Positions 7,123 through 16,727 of a stretch of 27,362 nt of DNA are shown piece by piece (within the stretch, counting starts at the first letter, position 1; every line of letters starts with the position of its first letter). The stretch lies in NCBI GenBank assembly GCA_041568335.1, contig JBFFZZ010000007.1, positions 1 through 27,362 on the forward strand, read 5' to 3'. The notes below the pieces were generated by a model that was given only the letters and a program-made list of their open reading frames with translations, did no database searches and was not told the DNA's origin. The stretch comes from WVWW01 sp041568335 (GTDB lineage: Bacteria > Acidobacteriota > Polarisedimenticolia > Polarisedimenticolales > Polarisedimenticolaceae). A program made the position numbers and the translations under genes.

Positions 7123-7136
7123 ACCTGGAGTTCTGG

Positions 7137-7172
7137 AGAAACGACGGTTTTTTAAAGAGGATCGTCGTTTCT
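7137..7172 (-). repeat. 10-bp inverted repeat downstream of rsmG
   Basis: AGAAACGACG (7137-7146) and CGTCGTTTCT (7163-7172) are perfectly complementary around a 16-base loop with a T6 run. It begins 15 bp after the rsmG stop codon on the transcribed strand and sits upstream of the small ORF's possible -10 element. It may be the 3' end of the rpmH-to-rsmG transcript, or an operator for the small ORF. Confidence 0.5.
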
Positions 7173-7187
7173 ATGACGACAGATGTC

Positions 7188-7840
7188 CTAGGCGGGCCGG
7201 AAACACCAGATCCAGGAGTGTTGCCGGCCCGGCAACGCATGTTGCGCGACCAGACTCAAACGGCGCCATGCCTCGCGCGTCGCGACCTGCTTGACCGACT
7301 CACCGGCCCACAACATGGCGATCCCGTTCGGGGCGAGCATCGGAGCGACACGGGGGAAGATGCGCTCCCAGTTTCCCATCGCCCGGCTGGTCAGCACGCG
7401 CAACGGTTCCGTGTCCGCGAAGTCCGCCGGCCGCTGCACTTGCCGGTGCCACACGTTGCCGCGGCCCAGCGCGCTCGCGAGCGTCTCCGCGAGGAAACGC
7501 GCCTTACCCGCGGATGCCTCGACGCACACCGGTTCGAGGCCCGGTCGCGCCGCGGCGATCGGGATCGCCGGATAGCCGTTGCCGCTCCCGAGATCCAGCA
7601 GGCGTCCGCGTGCGTTGGCGTCAAGCAGCGCGGCGCCCTCGAGGCTCTCGCCGATGTGCCGCTCGAGAAAGCCGTCCGCATCGGTCACCGTCGTGAGCTG
7701 CAACCGCTGGTTGTGACGGAGAACCCGACGCGCATGATCCGCGATGGCGACGATCGCGGGATCCTCGATCGGGAGCGCGGCCGCCGCGGCGCGTACGGCA
7801 ATGCGTGACTCGAGATCGAAACCGTCGAACGGATCGGCGC

Positions 7841-7844
<4 letters not shown>
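7188..7844 (-). CDS. rsmG: 16S rRNA (guanine527-N7)-methyltransferase RsmG
   Basis: 218 residues. Class I SAM-dependent methyltransferase that modifies G527 of 16S rRNA (formerly GidB). The N-terminal QLTTVTDADGFLERHIGESL corresponds to the family's NLT-T-P-----H-DSL block. The SAM loop is LLDLGSGNGYPAIP (82-95), with N and Y where many homologues have A and F. LTSRAMGNWERIFP follows near the C-terminal third. The GTG start (7844) overlaps the mnmG stop in a GTGA arrangement, with GGAGA 9 nt upstream. Coupled to mnmG, as in many bacteria. Confidence 0.93.
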
Positions 7845-9718
<1,874 letters not shown>

Positions 9719-9720
9719 CA

Positions 9721-11082
9721 CTATTTACCGATACAGAAGGTGGAGAAGATCCGATCGTACAGATCCTCCACGTCGAATTCTCCGGTGATCGCCGACAGCT
9801 CCGCCCGGGCCCTCTTCAGGTCCTCCAGGACCCACTCCTCGGACAGGCCGTCCTCGACCGCGGTCGCCGCCCTGGTCAGCGTGTCCCTGGCTCGTTCCAG
9901 CGCAGCGGCGTGGCGGCCGTTGGTCACGACCGGGTGCTCGGTCGGTGCGGTCCCGAGCAGCCTTTCGCCCAGCGCGCCCCGCAATTCGGCCACCCCCTCG
10001 CCGGTCTTGGCCGAGACGGCCAGCGTCCCGTTCAACCGTGCACGCTGCGGGAGGTCGCTCTTGTTGACCACGGCCACCCACCGTGCGGCCTCGGTCTCCA
10101 CCCGGGTCAGGGTGTCCCGCTCCAGCTCGTCGGTCTCGCGCGAGCCGTCGAGGACGAACAGCACCAGATCGGCCCGCTCGAGGGCTCGCCGCGCCCGGCT
10201 GACGCCCTCGCGCTCGACGGCGTCGCGGACCTCGCGTAGCCCGGCCGTATCGATCAGGCGGACGGGCATCCCGTCGAGCACCAGGTCTTCCTCGAGGGTG
10301 TCCCGGGTTGTCCCGGCGACCTCGGTCACGATCGCCCGGTCCTCTTCGAGCAGCCGGTTGAAGAGCGACGACTTGCCGACGTTGGGCCGGCCGACGAGGA
10401 CCAGGCGGGCACCGTCGCGGACCACTCGGCCCGTTCGAAAACCAGCAACCAAGTCGTTGCACTGATCGATCGTGTCGGCGATCGCGGCGGCCAGCCGACC
10501 GGCCGGGAGATGGGTCTCGGCCTCGTCGACGAACTCGACCGCCGCCTCTCCCCGGGCGATCCATTCCTCGAGTCCGGTGGTCAGTGGAGCGATGCGCCGG
10601 GACAGACTGCCCTCCGCCTGCTCGAAGGCGACTCGCGCCTGGTAGCGGGTGCGCGCCTCGATCAGGTCCTTGATCGCCTCGGACCTCGCGAGGTCGAGAC
10701 GGCCGTTCCGGAGGGCCCGATAGGTGAACTCACCGGGCCCCGCGGGGACCGCCCCCGCGGCGACGGCGGTGTCGAGGAGCTCCTGGAGAACGGCCGGGCT
10801 GCCGTGGGTCCAGAGCTCCGCCGTCGACTCACCGGTGAAGGCGTGCCGGGCGTCGAACAGGATCAGGAACCCGTGATCCAGGGGAGCATGGTCACGATCA
10901 AGAAAGGTTCCAAAATAAGGCCTTTGACCCTGATCAAGGCCTTGGTCGGACCCTTTACCACCCTGTTCGAACAGCGTCCGCGCGATGGCCGCGGCGCGGT
11001 CCCCGCTCAGGCGCAGGCAGCCGATCCCACCCCTGCCCGGAGGAGTGGCGACGGCCACCACGGTGGTGTCGAGATCGTGCAC
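9721..11082 (-). CDS. mnmE: tRNA modification GTPase MnmE (TrmE)
   Basis: About 453 residues. Potassium-activated GTPase partner of MnmG in wobble-uridine modification. The N-terminal tetrahydrofolate-binding domain starts DTTVVAVATPPGRGGIG. The G domain carries G1 GRPNVGKSS (231-239), TTRDT (258-262), DTAG (278-281) and NKSD. The protein ends with the essential CIGK motif. The GTG at 11082 gives the family's usual start a few residues before D-T; TTG codons at 11121 and 11130 would add a short tail with no homology support. None has a clear ribosome binding site. About 117 bp separate it from khpB. It ends 2 bp before mnmG. Confidence 0.94.
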   Translation of the reverse strand: MHDLDTTVVAVATPPGRGGIGCLRLSGDRAAAIARTLFEQGGKGSDQGLDQGQRPYFGTFLDRDHAPLDHGFLILFDARHAFTGESTAELWTHGSPAVLQELLDTAVAAGAVPAGPGEFTYRALRNGRLDLARSEAIKDLIEARTRYQARVAFEQAEGSLSRRIAPLTTGLEEWIARGEAAVEFVDEAETHLPAGRLAAAIADTIDQCNDLVAGFRTGRVVRDGARLVLVGRPNVGKSSLFNRLLEEDRAIVTEVAGTTRDTLEEDLVLDGMPVRLIDTAGLREVRDAVEREGVSRARRALERADLVLFVLDGSRETDELERDTLTRVETEAARWVAVVNKSDLPQRARLNGTLAVSAKTGEGVAELRGALGERLLGTAPTEHPVVTNGRHAAALERARDTLTRAATAVEDGLSEEWVLEDLKRARAELSAITGEFDVEDLYDRIFSTFCIGK

Positions 11083-11199
11083 GGGGACGTGTACCCAACC
11101 GGGGTTGCGGGGACGCCTCAACCCCTTCAAACAACGGTGACCATGATAGTAGAGGACGCTCGAGGTGTTCCCGAAACGACCGCCCCCGCGAGTGCGACC

Positions 11200-12048
11200 C
11201 TACTCTTGCGTCTTCCGCGGTCCCCGTTTGCGACGCCGGCGGCGACGCTTGAAGACGCGCACCCGTTTCATCGCCCCGTGACCTTCCGAGCGCGAATCCA
11301 CCCCGCGGATCTTGCGCACCGTCAGGTGGACCAGGCGACGCTCGTAGCTGTTCATCGGACGCAGTCGCTGGGCGCGACCATCTTGTAGCACCTGCTCCGC
11401 GGTCTCGCGCGCGAGCGCGAGTAGATCCTCGTCACGGATCTGCTCGTGGCCGTCACAGTAGACGTGGATGCGGCCCGCTTCCGGCCAGGCGCGACGGGAC
11501 ATCCGATTGAGCAGGAACTGCCAGGCGCCGATCGCTTCGGCGTCGCCGTCGGTGAGGAATTCCCGGTCCGGGCCATCCAGCTCGATCTGGGTGCCGCCAG
11601 GCATTCCCTTGGCCTGGACCTCGAGATCCAGCCCGAGCAGGCCGACCATCTTCTGCACCGACTCCTGCACCTGCCCGACCGCCTCCGCCGGAGCCTCCGG
11701 CGCGGGTTCGCGCTCGGCCTGCGGCTCGGTAGGCGGGTCGGCCGTTTCCCGACGAGCGGCTCGGCGCGGTCGCTCGGACGACCGTTCCTCGCGGCGCCCA
11801 CGGCGGCGACTGCCGCGGCGGCGGTTGCCCTGAGGCACTCCGGCGAGCTCGCCGTGACCGGCGGCCCGTGTCTCGGCGTCGATCGGCGGCATGACGCGGA
11901 TCTGGACGCTCTTGGCGCCCAGCCCGAAGAGGCCGCGACGGCCCTGCTCGACGATCTCGTAATCCAGGTCGGGCTCGGCGATCCCGAGTCCCTTCGAGGC
12001 TTCGGCAAGCGCCTCCGCCAGGTCCTTACCCTCAAAGATGCGATTCAT
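11200..12048 (-). CDS. khpB: RNA-binding protein KhpB/Jag (Jag-N, KH and R3H domains)
   Basis: 282 residues. RNA-binding protein usually found next to yidC, linked to RNA regulation and cell envelope growth. A Jag-N domain (residues 1-52, with EQGRRGLFGLGAKSVQIRV) is followed by an Arg-rich, low-complexity linker (about 75-125). A KH-like segment (about 130-200, ending AGRIHVYCDGHEQ) precedes the R3H motif, with R237 and H241 in SYERRLVHLTV. After R3H there is an extra very basic tail (FKRRRRRRKRGPRK), not part of the usual domain set. The ATG at 12048 is preceded by GAGGGG. It lies 17 bp after yidC, in the same operon. Confidence 0.9.
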   Translation of the reverse strand: MNRIFEGKDLAEALAEASKGLGIAEPDLDYEIVEQGRRGLFGLGAKSVQIRVMPPIDAETRAAGHGELAGVPQGNRRRGSRRRGRREERSSERPRRAARRETADPPTEPQAEREPAPEAPAEAVGQVQESVQKMVGLLGLDLEVQAKGMPGGTQIELDGPDREFLTDGDAEAIGAWQFLLNRMSRRAWPEAGRIHVYCDGHEQIRDEDLLALARETAEQVLQDGRAQRLRPMNSYERRLVHLTVRKIRGVDSRSEGHGAMKRVRVFKRRRRRRKRGPRKTQE

Positions 12049-12065
12049 AAGGGTCCCCTCGCGAA

Positions 12066-13862
12066 TCAGGCGGTCGACCGCGCGGCTTGGCGGTTGACCA
12101 GCTGCTGTTGGCCGATCCCCAGGAGGTTGTTGACGAACCAGTACAGCACCATGCCCGCGGGCATCTGGAGGCAGAAGAACGTGAACATGAAGGGCATGAA
12201 CATCATGAACTTCTGTTGCTGCTGGGCCATCGGGTCGGTCACCTTCGTCATCGCCATCTTCTGTTGCACGAACATCGTGACACCCATGGCGAGCGGGATC
12301 AGGTAATAAGGATCGGGTTGCGACAGGTCCTTGATCCACAGGATGAAGGGGGCCCCGCGCAACTCGACGGCCACGGTCAACATGTTATAGAAGCCGATCA
12401 GGATCGGGAACTGGAGGAAGATCGGCAGGCACCCGGTCACCCCGCCCATCGGGTTGATGCCCTCGGCGCGATACAGCGCCATCGTTTCCTCGTTCATCTT
12501 TTGACGGCTCTGGGCGTCTTTCTTCTTGGCGTACTTGTTACGGATCGCCTTGATCTTGGGCTGGATCCGTTGCATCTCGGCCTGCGTCTTGCGCATCCGG
12601 ACCATCGCGAACTGATTCAACGGGAACAGCGCAATGCGCAGGATCAGGGTGGCCAGGACGATCGCGACCCCCCAGTTGGCCAGCACGTTGCCGTGCAACC
12701 AGCGTAGCCCGAGGTACATCGAGCGGACGATCGCCGAGAGCCAGGCTTTGCTCGAAAACCACACCGTGCGCTCTAGACCGACGCCGTACTCCTTGAGCTC
12801 GCTGTACCGCTTCGGTCCGAAGTAAAGATGCGCGCCCTCGCTGGGCACCGACACGGACACCAGCGGAGCCGGCTTGGGTTCGGGGGATTCCTCGTCCCCC
12901 TCGACCCCCTCGTGGGCCAGCTCCTTCGTGACCCAGCGCATCTCGGTTTCGTCGCTTCGCGAAACGGCCAGCGCCGTGAAGAACTGATCCTCGAGACCGG
13001 CCCAGCCGATGCGGCCGGCGACCACGTTCTGATCGGGAACACCGTCTTTGCGGATCGCCGCCTTCCAGTCACGGCAGGCCGTCGTGAAGAACAGGAAGCC
13101 GCAGTGCTCGGCGCTGCGATGGACGCCTGTACGGTCGTACCAGAGAACCTGGTTGCCGTAGTAGTAGGTGCGCGACCCGCGCTTTTCCTGGGCGGCAAAC
13201 CCGGGGCCCAGCACGAGCCGGGCGGGAAGTCTGCGCCCGCGATCGATCACCTCGAGGTCGGCGTCCCAGATCCATTCGTCGTCCCAGACCGTGACGACCT
13301 TGCGCACTTCCAGACCGGCTCCGTCGGAGTACTCGAAGGTGATTCGCTGCCCACCCCCGCCGTCAGGCCCGCCGGTGACCGTCTCGCGACGAGCCTCGAA
13401 CAGGGCGGTGTTGATCGACTTGGCCAATTCGCGATCGTCGATGTCGACCGCCAGGTAGGCGTTGTCCTCGGGCGGGAACGGCGGGAGCAACCCCAGCGAC
13501 TCGCCGTTGGTCGTGTACTCGCGCAGGCTGAAGGAGAGCAGTCGCGCTCCGGAGTTAATGAACTCGGCGGTGAAATGCCGGTTCTCGATCGTGAACCGCT
13601 CTTCGTTGCTCGCCGCCTTCGCCTCCGCGTAGGCCGGTTCGTCCTCCGCCGGTCGGCCGCTGTCTCCTTCCGGCGCCTCCACCGGTGGGGCGATGTCGTT
13701 GGCCCGTGGCGTCGCGCTCGTCTCGTCCTGACCCGTCGGCTGGTCGACCTGGACCGGCTCGGTCGTCGGGGCCGGCGGCTTCGGCGGCGGGAACATCGCG
13801 TACCAACCGACCATGATCACGATCGACAGAGCGATCGCCAAGAGGATCCGTTTTTCATCCAT
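12066..13862 (-). CDS. yidC: Membrane protein insertase YidC
   Basis: 598 residues. Inner-membrane insertase that works alone or with SecYEG. A first membrane helix (about 6-23: ILLAIALSIVIMVGWYAMF) leads to a Pro/Thr/Glu-rich linker and a large periplasmic domain, the Gram-negative form. The conserved five-helix core follows, with the cytoplasmic coiled region NQFAMVRMRKTQAEMQRIQPKIKAIRNKYAKKK and the GCLPIFLQFPILIGFYNML block, then FMPFMFTFFCLQMPAGMVLYWFVNNLL. The ATG overlaps the end of yidD by 8 bp. khpB follows after 17 bp. Confidence 0.96.
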   Translation of the reverse strand: MDEKRILLAIALSIVIMVGWYAMFPPPKPPAPTTEPVQVDQPTGQDETSATPRANDIAPPVEAPEGDSGRPAEDEPAYAEAKAASNEERFTIENRHFTAEFINSGARLLSFSLREYTTNGESLGLLPPFPPEDNAYLAVDIDDRELAKSINTALFEARRETVTGGPDGGGGQRITFEYSDGAGLEVRKVVTVWDDEWIWDADLEVIDRGRRLPARLVLGPGFAAQEKRGSRTYYYGNQVLWYDRTGVHRSAEHCGFLFFTTACRDWKAAIRKDGVPDQNVVAGRIGWAGLEDQFFTALAVSRSDETEMRWVTKELAHEGVEGDEESPEPKPAPLVSVSVPSEGAHLYFGPKRYSELKEYGVGLERTVWFSSKAWLSAIVRSMYLGLRWLHGNVLANWGVAIVLATLILRIALFPLNQFAMVRMRKTQAEMQRIQPKIKAIRNKYAKKKDAQSRQKMNEETMALYRAEGINPMGGVTGCLPIFLQFPILIGFYNMLTVAVELRGAPFILWIKDLSQPDPYYLIPLAMGVTMFVQQKMAMTKVTDPMAQQQQKFMMFMPFMFTFFCLQMPAGMVLYWFVNNLLGIGQQQLVNRQAARSTA

Positions 13863-14124
13863 GGCATTCGGTCCGGGAGACGTCGGTGCGGTCGCCGGGC
13901 AACGTGTCGGGAACGGGCACCGGGTCGAAGCCGCCGCGGTTGAATGGATGGCAACGCAGCAACCGGCGGAAAGTCAGCCAGCTGCCCTTCAGCGCGCCGT
14001 GCATCTCGAGCGCGTCCAGCGCGTACTGCGAGCAGGTCGGTTCGAAGCGACAGGCCGGTGGTAGCAACGGCGAAACGAAACGACGGTAGAAACGAACCGC
14101 CGCGAGCATGCACGTGCGGATCAC
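13855..14124 (-). CDS. yidD: Membrane protein insertion efficiency factor YidD
   Basis: 89-residue small membrane-associated protein that assists YidC-dependent insertion. The family core PACRFEPTCSQYALDALEMHG and RLLRCHPFNRGGFDPVP is intact. The GTG at 14124 overlaps the rnpA stop as GTGA; an internal ATG five codons on is an alternative. The last 8 bp overlap the yidC start, so rnpA, yidD and yidC are tightly coupled. Confidence 0.93.
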   Translation of the reverse strand: MIRTCMLAAVRFYRRFVSPLLPPACRFEPTCSQYALDALEMHGALKGSWLTFRRLLRCHPFNRGGFDPVPVPDTLPGDRTDVSRTECHG

Positions 14125-14531
14125 GATCGCGCTCCGCGATGCAAACGATCGATGCAGCGAAGAAGGTCGCGCTCGATCTCCTCCCGCGAGCTCCCAGGGA
14201 GCGATGCGTGTGCATTGATCACGACGTCGAGCGAGCCCACCGCGGAGAGCCGGTGGATGCGAAAGATCTCGCGCAGGATTCGCTTGGCTCGGTTGCGCAC
14301 GACCGCGCCCCCCAGTCTTCGGGTTACGGTAATGCCTACGCGACAGTGGCCGACACGGTTCTCCAATCCGAAGACCGTGACCAGCCGCCCGCGCACACGT
14401 CGGCCGTGGTCGTACACCGCGAGGAACTGGCGGCGCGAGGTGAGTCGGTCGGTGCGTGGAAAGCTGTTTGGGGCCGCTGGGTCAGGCCGCGAGACGCTTC
14501 CGCCCTTTTCTGCGACGACGGGCAATGACAC
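14121..14531 (-). CDS. rnpA: Ribonuclease P protein component
   Basis: 136 residues from the chosen GTG (14531). Basic protein cofactor of RNase P, which matures tRNA 5' ends. FPRTDRLTSRRQFLAVYDHG opens the conserved domain, and the RNR motif is at 79-81 (RLGGAVVRNRAKRILREIFR). There is no ATG, GTG or TTG between the rpmH stop and the conserved domain, so translation must begin inside rpmH in another frame. The GTG at 14531 has AAGGG 8 nt upstream and overlaps rpmH by 50 bp; a TTG at 14525 is an alternative. The ~24-residue N-terminal extension is encoded by the overlap and the bases after it. Confidence 0.92.
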   Translation of the reverse strand: MSLPVVAEKGGSVSRPDPAAPNSFPRTDRLTSRRQFLAVYDHGRRVRGRLVTVFGLENRVGHCRVGITVTRRLGGAVVRNRAKRILREIFRIHRLSAVGSLDVVINAHASLPGSSREEIERDLLRCIDRLHRGARS

Positions 14532-14616
14532 TGCGCCCACCCTTCGTACGCATGCGGACGCGGAACCCATGCGTCTTTGCACGCTTTCGGTTGTTCGGCT
14601 GAAAGGTCCGCTTCAC
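14482..14616 (-). CDS. rpmH: 50S ribosomal protein L34
   Basis: 44-residue, very basic ribosomal protein; MKRTFQPNNRKRAKTHGFR and the RSVIARRRRKGRKRLAA end match L34 throughout. It starts with GTG at 14616. First gene of the leftward cluster, with a good promoter 37 bp upstream. Its 3' end overlaps the start of rnpA, a known tendency of this gene pair in some bacteria. Confidence 0.96.
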   Translation of the reverse strand: MKRTFQPNNRKRAKTHGFRVRMRTKGGRSVIARRRRKGRKRLAA

Positions 14617-14652
14617 TGCGTCATCCGTATCGTTGTATAGAGGAAAGCCGGT

Positions 14653-14681
14653 ATCTTAGGAGAGGCTCAGATGGGTGTCAA
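14653..14681 (-). promoter_or_regulatory. Sigma70-type promoter of rpmH-rnpA-yidD-yidC
   Basis: Minus strand: perfect TTGACA (14681-14676), a 17-bp spacer, then TAAGAT (14658-14653). Start expected near 14646, giving a leader of about 30 nt before the rpmH GTG. A GC-rich stem-loop (TCGGCCC-GTCC-GGGCCGA, 14685-14702) lies just upstream. Confidence 0.75.
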
Positions 14682-14684
14682 GAA

Positions 14685-14702
14685 TCGGCCCGTCCGGGCC
14701 GA
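14685..14702. repeat. GC-rich stem-loop between the divergent rpmH and dnaA blocks
   Basis: TCGGCCC-GTCC-GGGCCGA, a perfect 7-bp stem with a 4-base loop, immediately upstream of the rpmH -35 box. It is followed on the plus strand by an AT-rich stretch with TATAAT (14721-14726) but no matching -35 box. Confidence 0.55.
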
Positions 14703-15018
14703 GACCGGGAGCTTCCTATTTATAATTAACACAATAACTCTATGACAGGATCGGAGCCCCGGATCTTGCTTCCGGAAGAGCCGCTGTGTTATCCTCCGGC
14801 GGTTCCTCGCACGGGTCGAAACCACGTCATCTCAGCGCGCGAAGCGTCATCGAAAGTGGGGTTAGGTGCCGCCAAAAACCGTCCAGGTCTTTTCGTATCT
14901 ATCTGAAAACAAAGGTCTTAAGGAATTTACTTCCATCGGTTTACATAATTTTTGGCTCCTTCCGCGACCGATCTTACCCAACCCGATCCCGGACAGTCAG
15001 TTAGCGCTGTCGGCAACC

Positions 15019-15093
15019 GTCCACAGGTGTGGAAAACCTGTGTGCGGATAGGTGTAAGGGCTGTTGAGGGCTGTTGATTTTATAATTTTTTGA
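15019..15093 (+). promoter_or_regulatory. oriC: Candidate oriC core: DnaA boxes, tandem 10-mers and AT-rich run
   Basis: From left to right: CCGTCCACA (six of nine match TTATCCACA) next to TGTGGAAAA (reverse complement TTTTCCACA), then two perfect GGGCTGTTGA repeats (15058-15067 and 15068-15077, exactly 10 bp apart), then GATTTTATAATTTTTTGATG, the most AT-rich run before dnaA. The order box, repeats, AT-rich DNA resembles a DnaA-driven unwinding site. It also overlaps the dnaA leader, so some of it may be autoregulatory. Confidence 0.45.
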
Positions 15094-15111
15094 TGTATTC
15101 AGGAGATACCG

Positions 15112-16476
15112 TTGCCGGTCACCGCCATGAATACCTGGGACCAGGTTCTGACCCGCATCGAGGGTCGGGTCAGTCGCCATTCGTACTCCACCTGGTTCAA
15201 GCCGACCGAGTTCCATCACGAGGACGCCGCCCGGGTCACCGTCAAGGTGCCCAACACCTGGTTCGCCGAGTGGTTGGAGACCAACTACTCGCAGCTCATC
15301 CAGGATTGCCTGCGCGAGGTTGCGCGCCCCGGTCTCGCGGTCACCTTCCTGCCCGAGGCGACCGACGGCCACGGCAGCCGACACCCCGCACCCAACGGCT
15401 CCGCGTCGCTCGCCGCATCGCCGGACGCATCCGCTTCGTCCGAGCTGCCCGCCGTCGCGGTCGGTGCTCCGCTGAACCCGAAGTACAACTTCGATTCGTT
15501 CGTCGTCTCGTCGTGCAACCAGTTCGCGCACGCCGCCGCGATGGCGGTCGCGGAGCAACCGAGCAGCTCCTACAACCCGCTGTACATCTACGGCGGCGTC
15601 GGACTGGGCAAGACGCACCTGATGCAGGCCATCGGTAACCGTATGCTCGGCGGCACCAGGACAAAGATGCGCTACATCTCGAGCGAGACGTTCATGAACG
15701 AGCTGATCAACGCGATCCGCTTCGAGAAGACGATGGAATTCAAGAACATGTACCGCAACGTCGACGTCCTGTTGATCGATGACGTGCAATTCCTCGCGGG
15801 CAAGGAACGCACGCAAGAGGAGTTCTTCCACACGTTCAACGCCTTGTACGACGCGCAAAAACAGATCGTCATCACCAGCGACGTCCCGCCCCGGGACATC
15901 CCGAAGCTCGAGGAACGGTTGCGCTCGCGCTTCGAATGGGGGCTGATCGCCGACATCCAGCCACCGGACCTCGAGACCAAGATCGCGATCCTGCGCAAGA
16001 AGGCGGAACGCGAACACACCGAGCTTCCCGACGACGTCGGTCTCTTCATCGCCTCGAACTGCAGCTCCAACATCCGTGAGCTCGAGGGCGCCTACAACAA
16101 GGTCGTGGCCTACGCCTCGATGGGGGGCCAGGAGATATCGCTGGAGTTGACCAAGAAGACGCTGCGCGACATGCTCGTTTCCGAATCGCCGGCGGCCACG
16201 GTCGACAGCATCATGAAACACGTCAGCAACTACTACAACCTGCCGGTCAGCCGGCTCAAATCCAAGAACAACGCCCGCCAGGTCTCGTTCCCCCGCCAGG
16301 TCGCGATGTACCTCTGCAAACAGCTGACGAAGTGCTCGCTGCCGGAAATCGGCCGCCGCTTCGGCGGCAAACACCACTCCACGGTGATCCACGCGGTGCA
16401 AAAGATCGAACGTAAGCGCAGGGAAGAGCCGGATTTCCACAAGCTGATGGACGAGTTCATCCTTCTGCTTCAATGA
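15112..16476 (+). CDS. dnaA: Chromosomal replication initiator protein DnaA
   Basis: 454 residues. AAA+ ATPase that binds DnaA boxes and opens oriC. Domain I covers about 1-85 (WDQVLTRIEGRVSRHSYSTWF), followed by an Ala/Ser/Pro-rich domain II linker (about 88-122). Domain III starts NPKYNFDSFVV, with Walker A GGVGLGKTH (K167) and Walker B VDVLLIDDVQF. Domain IV carries GGKHHSTVIHAV (418 onward). The TTG at 15112 is chosen because AGGAGA lies 5 nt upstream; an ATG at 15127 would be too far from it. The signature helix reads GGKHHSTV instead of the common GGRDHTTV. First gene of the rightward block. Confidence 0.97.
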   Translation: MPVTAMNTWDQVLTRIEGRVSRHSYSTWFKPTEFHHEDAARVTVKVPNTWFAEWLETNYSQLIQDCLREVARPGLAVTFLPEATDGHGSRHPAPNGSASLAASPDASASSELPAVAVGAPLNPKYNFDSFVVSSCNQFAHAAAMAVAEQPSSSYNPLYIYGGVGLGKTHLMQAIGNRMLGGTRTKMRYISSETFMNELINAIRFEKTMEFKNMYRNVDVLLIDDVQFLAGKERTQEEFFHTFNALYDAQKQIVITSDVPPRDIPKLEERLRSRFEWGLIADIQPPDLETKIAILRKKAEREHTELPDDVGLFIASNCSSNIRELEGAYNKVVAYASMGGQEISLELTKKTLRDMLVSESPAATVDSIMKHVSNYYNLPVSRLKSKNNARQVSFPRQVAMYLCKQLTKCSLPEIGRRFGGKHHSTVIHAVQKIERKRREEPDFHKLMDEFILLLQ

Positions 16477-16490
16477 GTTGCGAGAGTCCC

Positions 16491-16534
16491 TGTGGATCGC
16501 TGCGATGAAAACGGTGTGGATAGGTTGTGGATCG
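16491..16534 (-). promoter_or_regulatory. Cluster of three DnaA boxes between dnaA and dnaN
   Basis: TGTGGATCG (16491-16499), TGTGGATAG (16515-16523) and TGTGGATCG (16526-16534): reverse complements of CGATCCACA, CTATCCACA and CGATCCACA, close to TTATCCACA and all in one orientation. They lie 15-58 bp beyond the dnaA stop. Together with the upstream site they suggest a bipartite origin, or autoregulation of dnaN. Confidence 0.65.
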
Positions 16535-16727
16535 GTGAAACGGCTGGTCTCGTTGCTTCTTTTCCTCAGCGCGGCAACGCGTTATCATCACAAGGCTCCA
16601 CAGTCCAAATGACTGATGGATGGGCGGGTTAGCGAGTTTTCCGGAGATTCCGACGCCCTACTACGGCTTCGGTATCTTCTCTTAATTGAGAGACTATTGA
16701 GATTCAGTAAGTAGAGAGGCAGACCCC
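16535..16727 (+). other. dnaA-dnaN intergenic region downstream of the DnaA boxes
   Basis: No gene. It holds a CGCG-GCAA-CGCG mini-hairpin near 16570 and an imperfect palindrome TCTCTTAATTGAGAGA (16678-16693) about 35 bp before dnaN. It is AT-richer towards dnaN (16670-16710). The dnaN promoter probably lies here, but no clear -35/-10 pair was found. Confidence 0.4.

Larger units (their letters stand above)
14617..15111. other. rpmH-dnaA intergenic region; candidate origin (oriC) half
   Basis: 495 bp without a gene, at the point where gene direction switches. It contains the rpmH promoter, AT-rich stretches (about 14715-14740 and 14920-14960), a DnaA-box-like TGTGGAAAA (15028-15036) facing an imperfect CCGTCCACA, a tandem 10-bp repeat (15058-15077) and an AT-rich run just before dnaA. 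Divergent gene direction plus dnaA adjacency make this the likely origin or part of it. Only one good DnaA box is visible, so confidence is moderate. Confidence 0.55.

Noticed and set aside
14721..14726. TATAAT on the plus strand as a dnaA promoter
   Set aside because: No -35 match at 16-18 bp upstream (falls in the GC stem-loop), and it is nearly 400 bp before dnaA.
15081..15086. TATAAT just before dnaA as its -10 box
   Set aside because: No acceptable -35 hexamer, and it sits so close to the ribosome binding site that the leader would be very short. It is more likely part of the AT-rich run.
15001..16473. 490-residue open frame on the minus strand opposite dnaA
   Set aside because: Antisense shadow of a well-supported gene. 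The Val/Asp/Leu/Arg-rich composition is typical of reading GC-rich codons on the opposite strand; no ribosome binding site or recognisable domain.
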